Positions 55,170 through 64,000 of a stretch of 64,000 bases of DNA are shown here, one piece after another. A program made the translations under genes and the position numbers. The stretch spans positions 30,533,778 through 30,597,777 of the forward strand of contig CP154957.1 of NCBI GenBank assembly GCA_039621445.1. The letters are read 5' to 3'. Origin of the DNA: Euglena gracilis. Taxonomy: Eukaryota; Euglenida; Euglenophyceae; Euglenales. The first letter of the stretch is position 1, and each line of letters begins with the position of its first letter. The notes beneath the pieces were generated by a model. The model made no database searches. It had not been told where the DNA came from and saw only the letters and a program-made list of their open reading frames with translations.

Positions 55170-55460
55170 TGCCCAAAACCGATGGGGAACTGCACGGACC
55201 CACCCGGGGACCCAAACCAACCACGGGGGACCCCCGAGTGGCCTATATACACCCCACACACCCCCGGCCCTTCGGACCGTTTTGGGGCCCGTACGGGGCC
55301 CCCCAAAAGGGGTTCCCACAGGACTTGGCCGTTTTTCAGCCTTCCGGGGGGCAAAAAATCGATTTTTTGAAAATTTCCCAAAACCGATGGGGAACTGCAC
55401 GGACCCACCCAGGGACCCAAACCAACCATGGGGGACCCCCAACACCCCACATACCCCCGG
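55170..55460. repeat. about 206-bp tandem duplication
   Basis: AAAACCGATGGGGAACTGCA, CGGACCCACCC recurs at about 55178 and 55380; a third partial copy (GGACCGTTTTGGGGCCCGTA) is at 55745-55830. Confidence 0.85.
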
Positions 55461-55854
55461 CCCGGTCTGCCAGCATCCTTTTTCCAGTCTCTGAGCTGGA
55501 CCCCCTGGGGGTCGTTAAAAAACGCCCGACTGAGAAGTGCAGCATTCTGTGAGATCTGGACTGAACTGTATGCTTTGCGACAGCCAACTTGAGGTTGTGT
55601 TGCAGTGCATACGTTTCTTCCCGTCCGTCCGCAGAACAGCCTGATCCAACTAACACTGCAGGGCCACCGTGTTCACCACTCATTCATTGGGCGCAGGGGG
55701 AGGAGGTCGGGGATTGAGGGGAAAAAAATTTTGTAACAGCGTCCGGACCGTTTTGGGGCCCGTATGGGGCCCCCCAAAAGGGGTTCCCACAGGACTTGGC
55801 TGCTTTTCAGCTTTCCGGGGGGCAAAAAATCTGGCCGGCCGGTCCTAAAGGAAT

Positions 55855-55965
55855 TTTTGCCCCCCCCCCCCCCGCGAGTGCCCCCCCCCCCCCCCCCGAT
55901 AGTGTCCCATGCCTGCCCCTTGGTTGGGCCGGGTATGGGACACTATCGTGGGGGGGGCATGGTAT
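55855..55965. mobile_element. GATAGTGTCCC hairpin element
   Basis: CCCCCGATAGTGTCCCAT opposite ATGGGACACTATCGTGGGGG. A related relic with GGGACACTATCGGGGG lies at 56845-56890. Both adjoin TACA/TATG microsatellites. Confidence 0.65.
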
Positions 55966-56056
55966 GTACGTATGTATGTATGTATGTATGTATGTATGTA
56001 TGTATGTATGTATGTATGTATGTATGTATGTATGTATGTATGTATGTATGTATGTA
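55966..56056. repeat. (TATG)n microsatellite
   Basis: About 22 units of GTAT. Confidence 0.97.
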
Positions 56057-56064
56057 CAAGTTGA

Positions 56065-56640
56065 ACCGGCCTGGCCGGCGGCCTGGCGGCCCGGCACGGC
56101 ACGGCCGGCCGCTCGGCCCGGCACGGCCCGCGGTCCATCGGATTATGGATGTGCTTATGGCTTTCCCGGTGGCCTTACACGGTCCAGCCCAGCCGGCGCT
56201 CCAGAAGCCCGGCCCGGCACAGCCGGCTGCCCGGCGGCCAGACCCAGCCCGGCCCGGCCGGTGGCCCGACCCGCCCCGGCCCGCCCGGCCTGGCCGGCGG
56301 CCTAGCGCCCCGGCCCGGCCCGGCCCGGTCCGGCACGGCCGGTGGTCCAGTGGCCTGACCCGGCCCGCCCCAGCCGGCGGCCCAGCGGACCGACCCGGCA
56401 CAGCCGGCGGCGCAGGCGGCCAGGCGACCCGGCCGGCCCGGCCCTGGGCGTCAGCCCAGCGGCCCGGCAGCACGGCCGGCGGTCCAGCGGCCTGACCCGG
56501 CCCGGCCTGGCAGGCTGCTCAGCGGTTTGGCCCGGCCCGGCGGCACAGCCGGCGGCCCGGCCCGGCCCGAATGGCGGCCCGGCGGCCCGGCCTGGCGGCA
56601 CAGCCAGCAGAACGGCGGTCGGGCGACCTGACCCGGCCCG
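56065..56640. repeat. GC-rich CCGGC minisatellite
   Basis: Irregular blocks of GGCCCGGC, CACAGCCGGCGGCCC and similar. All frames are open because the unit lacks stops; the Pro/Ala/Arg/Gly peptides are artefacts. Confidence 0.9.
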
Positions 56641-56899
56641 CTGCTTTGGTGGTTCTCCATCAACCACAACAATTGTGTGCAACCATCGCAGCCATTGATT
56701 TGATAGGTTGCATCCGGTTTGTCATAGACAATTTGAAGGAAAAAACAAAAGGTATCCACCCCCCCCCAAAAAAATAGTTGAGCCCTCCAAATAGTCCCAC
56801 AAATCTTTTTTTGGTTGTTTTGTTTGCACTTTTTGGTGTGCAGGGGACACTATCGGGGGGGGGGGGGGGACAGTATCGAGGGCGGGGGGGCATGGTACA

Positions 56900-57300
56900 T
56901 GCATGCATGCATGCATGCATACATACATACATACATACGTACATACATACATACATACATACATACATACATACATACATACATACATACCCCCCCCCTT
57001 TATTGTCCCACCGACCTGCCCCCGGGAGGCCCGACCGGACAATAAAGGGGGGGGGGAACAATAAAGGGGTACCAAAGGAATTTCATTGGCCGGGCCAAAA
57101 AAAACCCCCGTCGGCCAGGGCCCAGGGACAATAAAGGGGGGGGGACAATAAAGGGGGGGGTACATACATACATACATACATACATACATACATACATACA
57201 TACATACATACATACATACATACATACATGCATACATACATACATACATACATACATACATACATACATACATACATACATGCATACATACATACATACA
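56900..57300. repeat. (CATA)n/(TGCA) microsatellite interrupted by an element
   Basis: Tetranucleotide TACA runs at 56918-56990 and 57160-57300, split by the family I element. Confidence 0.96.
56990..57165. mobile_element. family I element inserted in microsatellite
   Basis: Same sequence as 53505-53690, with TACATACA repeats immediately on both sides. The simplest reading is insertion into a pre-existing TACA tract. Confidence 0.88.
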
Positions 57301-58130
57301 AGGGGGAGCACACGGCTGGCCGACGGCTGGCCGACGGCTGGCCGACGGCTGGCCGACGGCGTGACGGAAGCCGGGTCCTGTCGTTGAGTTTTTGTTGAGT
57401 TGCAAATGCCTAATTTGGTGTGCCTGTTCCAAATTTTGGAAGGCAAATTCCTAATTTAGTGTGTCAATTCCTAACTTTGAGGTGCAAATTCCTAATTTTC
57501 ATGTGTATATTCCTAATTTTGAGTGACAAATGCCTAATTTTGGGTGTAAAGTGCTGATATTTTGAGTGGTAATCCCAATTTTGGTGTGCCAATGCCTTCT
57601 TTTGAGTGGTAAATTCCTAATTGGTGAAAAGGTTCCTAATTTTGAGGGGATTTGGTGGGCCAATTCCTAACTTTGAGTGATTAATGCCTAATTTGGGGTG
57701 CAAAGCCCTGCAAGAGGGGTTGCTTTGGGCAATTTTTAGTCACTTGAAACCGTTCCACACAAAATTTCAGCCTTTTACCGTCCATAGCAGGTAATTTTTG
57801 TCAGTTCATGGAAAATGGACCACCAACTGAACAATTTTTAGTCATTCGAATAATTTGTTGGCAAAATTCCTTCACAATGACTATGGAATGACCCAAAAAT
57901 CGGCTGAAATGGTCAAAATTGGTCAAAAAAGTCCCAAAATTGGCAAAATTGACAAAAATTGACGAAAAATGACTTCAAATGGGCAAAAATGCAGCCTCCA
58001 CGAACGATGAACATGACCTTGACAGGGGATTGGCGGCGAAATTGTTTTTGTATTGTCGAGCTATGGCTCGGGTCATTTTCCTGTGAGTCACACGGCTGGC
58101 CGACGGCTGGCCGACGGCGTGCTCCCCCCA
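57301..58130. mobile_element. 815-bp unit with GGGGGAGCAC termini
   Basis: Left end GGGGGAGCACACGGCTGGCC, right end GGCGTGCTCCCCCC, each followed inward by tandem GGCTGGCCGAC. The left end directly abuts the TACA microsatellite. Interior is the AAATTCCTAATTTTGAGTG minisatellite plus A-rich sequence. Confidence 0.55.
57400..57720. repeat. degenerate 24-26 bp minisatellite (CAAATTCCTAATTTTGAGTG)
   Basis: About twelve units. The same motif is dispersed at 58515-58600, 60225-60320, 60625-60740 and 62280-62460. Confidence 0.85.
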
Positions 58131-58894
58131 AAAATAAAGAGTATATAAATTATATAATATATATTATGTATGTTCTATAAAAAATAAAAATAGTGCGGGG
58201 GGATATCCTTTGGCTTCTGTTGCCGTCCATGGCGTGTCTGGTTCGGTGGTTCGTTGATGAGGACCTGTTCGTCCTGGCAACTTGCTTTGGCTTGGCTTTG
58301 GTCAGGGATGGTGTTTTTTGGTTTTTTTCAAAAAAAACCAAAAACCACCATTGGTTTTTATGGGGGGTGTACGGGTTGCGGGTGGGGTCGCGGGGGGGGG
58401 GGGTTGCGGGGGGGTTGCGGGGAGAACGTGGCAGTTTTGACGGGTCACGTGTGACCAGTGTGGCCTCACCTTCAACGTCACATATGACCTATTTTTTGAA
58501 CTTTTCGGTCCAAAAATAGATCCAATTAGGAATTTATCACACATTTTTTGCAGTTTTGATCCTAATTTGGGTGCCAATTCCTAATTAGGTGACATTTTTT
58601 GGCTCCTACTACAGGGGTGCGCCAAACATCGCGTGCAACTAACATCGCGGGGATTTAAACCGAGGTGTCTTAATCCGTGGTCCCATCACGTCCGAGGGAT
58701 TAATTCCGCGCTGCCGTCTGGCCGTGGTTTTTTTTCAATTGTTCCGGCGGGACATGGCCTAGGAACCAGCACCCCTGGGAAATCCGTGACCGGGGACAGA
58801 GGGGACCTCACTTGCGAGGTACGGTACACAAAGGCAAGATGGGCACCATGCATGGCCGCGTCTTTGTCCAGAGTTATTGGAGGAACCCACACCG

Positions 58895-58940
58895 CGGTGT
58901 CTACCGCGGTTTCACCGCGGTTTCACCGCGGTTTCCTGGG
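58895..58940. repeat. short ACCGCGGTTTC tandem
   Basis: Four units of (T/C)ACCGCGGTTTC, itself containing the palindrome ACCGCGGT. Confidence 0.85.
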
Positions 58941-59379
58941 TAACGTCTTTTGCAGACCTGTCTTTTCCAATGAATGGGGGGGGATGGTAGCTCGCTGTCA
59001 TAACACTTTTTCTAAAGAATTTCCCAAAAAATGCTCAAAAATCGACGTTTTTGGGACGTTTTCAAAAAGTGATATTTGGCAAATGTGCTGAAAATTGAAG
59101 CAAACATCCAAAAAGTTGTCAAAAATGATCCCTTTTGGGCTGTTCGGTCGGGTCTGGGAGCCTACTTGGAATCTACCCCCCCCATTGTGTACCTCCCCCC
59201 CATTATGTACCTCCCCCCCCCCAATTTCGGCCTCTCGGGGGGAGGTATATAATGGGGGGGGATGGTACCGCGCGGTCCATGGGCGAAGCGCCAGTTAGGA
59301 TCGCAAAAATTTTCGCGATCCAACATTTTGCCGAAATGCTGGGCTGAAATCTGCGAAATTTGTGTGTCTGACACTCGGA

Positions 59380-60060
59380 GAGATAGACTTAGTTTGACAG
59401 AAAGGAACCCACTGCGTAAAAATCTGGAAGATGATTTCTTTTTGCCATTTGGCAGAAAGCACGAACACACCTCCTTGAATTTGAGGAAGTGTGTGGTGTG
59501 CTTGGCGCCGTCTACGACGAATTGGACGCTTTCTTTTGTGCTTTGGCAGCTTGGGTGATTGATCCTCCACTATTGTTCGATGGGCAAGCGGCCATCAAAC
59601 AATGTGAGGACCAGCGCTGGGCACAGTGTGGCCAAAAATTCAGATTCCGACAACTGAAAGCATCCACGTTCAGGGAATACCTGAACGCCGTTGCCCGAAT
59701 TCATGCCTCATCAAAGCCAAAAACCCCGTTTATACCATCCTCTGAAACGCAACTCCCACGGCTGCAAAAAATAATGGCGGCTACTCTCTCTCACCTGCGA
59801 GGCAACCAAACAAGCCATTGGTGAGGCTGCGCACCCTCCCGAGGAAATTCTACAACCTGCAGAACTTCCTGGCATCCTCAACACGGTGCAATGGAGCAGA
59901 CCGTTTGAGGCTCAAAGGACAAACATTTTCATCATGGGTTTCTGCACCGGATATCGCAACGTGCTTCGGAGGTTGCAAGTGGATTCGTTCGCCGAATCCA
60001 AGACGGAGGATCGTCGTAAGGTGCTTTCGGGGTGGTTTTTTTGCCCAAAATTTTCAAAAA
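59380..60060 (+). pseudogene. decayed plus-strand coding segment, family unknown
   Basis: Protein-like in three successive frames: an upstream part with RKNLEDDFFLPFGRK, then EFEEVCGVLGAVYDELDAFF ... RFRQLKASTFREYLNAVARI (59433-59780), then after a one-base shift near 59780 LLSLTCEATKQAIGEAAHPP, EEILQPAELPGILNTVQWSR and RNVLRRLQVDSFAESKTEDR to about 60030. Codon content is gene-like in each part. Two frameshifts and no introns suggest a dead transposon or retrocopy. No domain recognised. Confidence 0.5.
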
Positions 60061-60492
60061 ATGCTGAAGCCGATTTCATGCCATGTAATTCGTGTTCACC
60101 CTGAACACGATTATCAGGGCATGAAATCGGGTTCAGGAATTATCGCCCTGTAATTTGTGTTCACAACCCCGAATTACGGGGCAGGCGCCGGGCCTCTGAA
60201 CACGGTTACAAAGATAAATTTGAGGGCAAATGCCTGATTTCATGTGCAGATTCCTAATTTTGAGTGCCAAATGCCCCATTTGATTTCCAAATTTTGGGTG
60301 GCAAATGCTGAACTCTGAATTTTGAGTGGAAAAGGTACACAACCCCTCAAAGTGGCCATTCTTTTTGGCGCTGAAGGCGGCGATGCCCAAAAACTAACCC
60401 CCCCCCCCCCCCCCCCGAGTGTCCCCTCCCCCAGAGTGGCCGTATTGAGGTCCCACAGTTCATGGAAGGTGGCCACTTTGAGGAGGGTGCGG

Positions 60493-60498
60493 GTTATT

Positions 60499-60566
<68 letters not shown>

Positions 60567-60590
60567 CTTATTGTTGTTGTTGTTGTTTAT
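60493..60590. repeat. (TTG)n microsatellite
   Basis: About 32 near-perfect TTG units; the poly-Asn and poly-Leu frames are artefacts. Confidence 0.97.
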
Positions 60591-60907
60591 TTCATAATAG
60601 TAATTTGTCCAATTTTTGATTTTGAGAGACAAAATGCCTAATTCCACTTGTAAATTCCTAATTTTCGGTGGCAAACACCTAATGGGGTGCAAATTGCTAA
60701 TTTTAAGTGTCAAATGCTTGATTTGGTGTGTAACTTCCTACACGTCATGGCGCCGTCCGAAATTGACATCCGAAATTAGGATTTTGCATAATTTGGCATT
60801 AACATTGGAGTTAGCACACCAAAAGAGTGGCACTTGAAAGTAGGAAATTTGCACACTTGCATTTTCAACTCAAAATTAGGAACAAATTGGGCATTAAACA
60901 ATCAAAA

Positions 60908-61098
60908 TTACCATTACCCCCCCCTAAATGACCCCCCTCTTGTCCTGGCCAGGACCCCGGAGGGCCACTTAGGGGGGGGGGGTCACTTAGGGGGGGGTCC
61001 AAGGGCCTGGTGGCTAAACGGGTAAGTGGGGTGTTCGGCCGGGGACCCCCGGACGGCCACTTGGGGGGGGGGGGTCATTTAGGGGGGGGGGTAATGGT
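60908..61098. mobile_element. G-tract element with TACCCCCCCCTAAATGACC termini
   Basis: CCATTACCCCCCCCTAAATG opposite CATTTAGGGGGGGGGGTAAT then GG, with nested CACTTAGGGGGG arms. The termini resemble those of family B (TACCCCCC). Confidence 0.75.
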
Positions 61099-61099
61099 A

Positions 61100-62600
61100 G
61101 GTGGTGGGTAGTCAGCCAACTTGTCGGCCGACTACCCGATTGGTCGCCTGCCCAACCAGGCAGTCACAGAAGCGGTCACTGGTGCCTCACCAACCGATAC
61201 ATCCCCAATTGCCCAAATGCAACACCCCAAATCTTCCATGACCACACATTCACAAAGTTCCAAACCACTGCATCCTTTGGTCAACTGCCGGACAAGCTCT
61301 CTGACGGTACTTCATTTCAGTGTTTGTGTCATTGAACAAAAACCAAACAGTTTCCCCAACCCTAAATAACCACGTGTTGAAATGAATTTTCTTTCCGGCC
61401 TGTTGCCTGCCCACCACCGCACCCATGGGGGGTGTCTGCCCCGCGTCCCCCCCCCCCCGCATCCCAAAGGGGGTGTTCCCCCCGTGACCCCCCCCCCCGT
61501 GAACCACCCCCAAATATTGGCGGGACACATTTTTTCATCAACCAAAGGAAAAATACACACAAATTTGAGTTACGTCAAAGAAAATCATGGAGGCATTTGG
61601 GCCACAGTCTCCCCCCGCGCCCGCCCCCCCCTGTGTCCCCCCCCCCCACGTCCCAAACCACCCCCATGGTTTGCCCGATGGCTTCCCATGCGTGCTCGTG
61701 GTTGATAGCGCTCCAGCTCACAACACGACCGAGTTGATGACGCCAGTGTCCACGTCACCACACCTTTTCCACGTTAGGACCCGAACTCAACTGCCTACCC
61801 TCCCCGGTGAAGTTCATTGGTAAACTTCACCGTTTTGATGGTTGGGATGAAATTTTGATGGGTGAATTTTTCCTCCTTTTCCTCTTAAAAATGGTCTTTT
61901 TTGAAATTTCCGAAAACTTGCCCAAAATGTCATTTTTGACCTTTTTTTGGCCAAAAAAGTGATCTTGTGGTGAAAGTCACTGGTGAAGTTCACCATTGGG
62001 TTTGGCAGGGGGGGTCCAGGACCCTTTCTATATCAAAAACCGTGTCCCAGGCACCGGGTTGCCCGAATCGGCGTCCGGGACACAGTTTCTTGAAACTGTG
62101 TTTGGGGGCTCCGGGTTCACGCCCGAACCGGCGTCTGGAACGCCGGTTCGGGCGGGAAATTTCTGCCAGAAACAGCGTCCCAGATGCCGGTTCGGACGCA
62201 AGGGGGTGTTCCCCCCGTGACCCCCCCCCATGACCCGAACAAGGACCCTTTTCGTCGAAAAATTTTAGGGAAGAAATTTGGCTGGTGATGCCTAATTTGA
62301 TAAAATTCTCAGGCAGATTCCTAATTTTGAGGCGTAAATTTTTCAACTTTGGGCTTGGTGATTCCTAATTTGGTGTCAAAAATCCTAATTTCAAGTGTGG
62401 GAATTCCTCATTTGTGGAATTTTCCCCCAAAAATTCCAGCTCGGTGATTCCTGATTTTGCCATGAAAAATGTGGTGTTCCCCTCGTGACCCCGCCGTGAC
62501 CCCCCCCCCCACATGAAACTCACCTGGCAGTTTCGGGCCCCCCTCCCCCCCCCCCCCCCGCGCGGCCCCTCGCCCCCCCCTCAGCCCCCCCCCCCCCGCT
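61100..62600. other. no gene; C-tract arms and scattered inverted repeats
   Basis: Includes GTTCCCCCCGTGACCCCCCC at about 61467, 62208 and a variant at 62473, a run of related CCGGTTCGGGC blocks (62050-62200) and GTGAACTTCACC-type palindromes (61800-61830, 61980). Similar GTGAACTTCACCGGTGAA sequence occurs at 48763-48785. Confidence 0.5.
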
Positions 62601-63194
62601 GTGTGCACGGGTACAATATGGTACAATGTGGTACATGGGGACAATATTTCAATTTCGTTCCACAAATATGCTAAAAATTCAGAAATTTGCATTTTTTTGA
62701 ATTCAGAAAAATGCAAATTTTTTACATTTTTGCATTTCTGGAGGTTATTTGACTTTTTTTTTTGGCCGCTGTTGAGCTTAATAGGATTTGAAGTGTGGTT
62801 TGGGTGTTCTTTGACGTTCATTGCATATTTTCATTGAACTTTCCCTTTGGTTTTGTTTTGGTTTGTTTTGGTTTGTTTTGGTTTGATATTTTGTTTTGCT
62901 GTTTTTTTTTCAAACCAAGTGTGGGCCCTGGTACCCTCCCTTCCTCTATAGTTCCAATGTTGCATTTGCCATGACAGTGGTTGAAGATGACATCGATGTT
63001 CAGAAGGTTTTGGTGTGTGTTTGTTTGTATTCTTTGCATTTTGATTTTTCTCACCTTCTCCCAACAGTCATTGCAATGGGTATTTGGATTGAACAAGGAT
63101 GAGAAGGGAATCGTTCACAATTTGAGTGACGGGAAGCGAAAAGTGTGTTTCCTTGCAAGTTGAAGGTTGTGGGCGCAAGGCGGTAGACTGGGGG

Positions 63195-63355
63195 GGGGGG
63201 GTAGTGGGTAGTCGGCCGACTACTCGGCCGACTAGTCGGCCGACTACCCAATTGGTCCACCGACTAGGCCTAGTCAGTAGCTAGTCGGCGAGACAGGGGG
63301 GGGGGGTAGTGGGTAGTCGGCCAACTAGTCGGCCGACTACCCACTCTAATGTACT
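63195..63355. mobile_element. TAGTCGGCCGACTA palindrome cluster
   Basis: Repeated GGGTAGTCGGCCGACTA blocks with G-tract starts at 63195 and 63297, each beginning GGGGGGGTAGTGGGTAGTCG. A relic of the same is at 61095-61140. Confidence 0.7.
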
Positions 63356-63698
63356 AACGGGTCAAAACCGCCGACTTTTAAGCCCCCCCCCCATGAACAA
63401 AATCCAATGGAAACTAGTCGGTGGCTAGTCGGCGGTCATAAAAATGGTCTGTGGCGGGCCCAAATCAACCGGAAATGGTCCGGATGGGTCCAAATAAGTG
63501 TCTTACGCCTAAATAAACACCCCCAGATGGAAATCTTTGGTCAGTGGGGGGTCGGTGGGCCCTTGATGGGGGTCCGGAAGGGTAAAAAACCAATGATGAA
63601 ACAGGGATTACATTAAAATCCTTTAGAAATGCAATCTGCAATCTGCGTTCTGCATCACGAGAGGCAGAAAACTCCCCCCTCCACCCCAATCCGAGACT

Positions 63699-64000
63699 CA
63701 AATAACAAAATCCCTTCTGTGTTGGCAACATACTCGGGGGCTAAGTCGTTTTTGTGGCTCACTTTGGCATAGGCGGGGGGGGGCTCCGCCCCCCCCCCGC
63801 ACCCCCCCCTCAAATAACAAAATACCTTCTGTGTTGGCAACATACTCGGGGGCTAAGTCGTTTTTGTGGCTTACTTTGGCATAGGCGGGGGGGGCTCCGC
63901 CCCCCCCCCCGCACCCCCCCCCCTCAAATAACAAAATACCTTCTGTGTTGGCAACATACTCGGGGGCTAAGTCGTTTTTGTGGCTCACTTTGGCATAGGC
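63699..64000. repeat. 112-113 bp tandem repeat, nearly three units, runs off window
   Basis: Units begin CAAATAACAAAAT(A/C)CCTTC at 63699, 63811 and 63924 and include TTGGCAACATACTCGGGGGC and a GGGGGCTCCGCCCCC hairpin. Length differences come from the G/C tracts. Confidence 0.93.

Noticed and set aside
55764-56682. Long GC-rich frames rich in Pro, Ala, Arg and Gly on both strands
   Set aside because: They follow a CCGGC minisatellite and a TATG tract; no domain or junction support.
60240-60713. Poly-Asn protein or polyglutamine-like gene
   Set aside because: Generated by the TTG microsatellite.

Overview
This is a nuclear window of a eukaryote, most likely a photosynthetic euglenid (Euglena-like). 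Three things support this. Coding is broken into many short GC-rich exons. Conventional GT-AG introns sit beside introns that lack GT-AG borders, have base-pairing ends and carry CAG at +4 to +6 opposite CTG at -8 to -6, the signature described for euglenid nonconventional introns. Finally, the window encodes a FabD-type malonyl-ACP transacylase and an organelle/eukaryote-type prolyl-tRNA synthetase. The species cannot be named from the sequence alone.

Layout. All four recognisable genes lie in the first 43.6 kb on the minus strand. They are: a MATE-family transporter (about 790-5696, C-terminal half not found and probably beyond the window start); an uncharacterised multi-exon gene with a U-box/RING-like N-terminus and acidic linkers (about 10150-22796); a class II prolyl-tRNA synthetase (26717 to at least 37529); and malonyl-CoA:ACP transacylase FabD (39882 to at least 43532). 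Exons were found by family alignment and by asking that every junction keep phase. Many junctions fall exactly where the CAG/CTG rule predicts. From 43.6 to 64 kb I find no intact gene. That part holds tandem repeats, microsatellites, short inverted-repeat elements and one decayed plus-strand reading frame near 59.4-60.1 kb.

Repeats. Introns and intergenic DNA are full of short elements (about 160-680 bp) whose ends or internal arms are long C and G tracts. Many share a GGCGC-loop-GCGCC hairpin core. At least twelve families have two or more copies here. One family member (5228-5553) is bounded by a 9-bp direct repeat and lies exactly between two MATE exons, so removing it with one repeat copy restores a gap-free MATE protein. 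A second member (20510-20850) has an 8-bp direct repeat and sits inside a larger nonconventional intron. This points to intron birth from MITE-like insertions.

The genes have no obvious shared pathway. FabD feeds type II (plastid) fatty-acid synthesis, ProRS serves translation, and the MATE protein would export organic compounds. No tRNA, rRNA or CRISPR array was seen. Transcription starts and leader exons are unresolved for ProRS and FabD.
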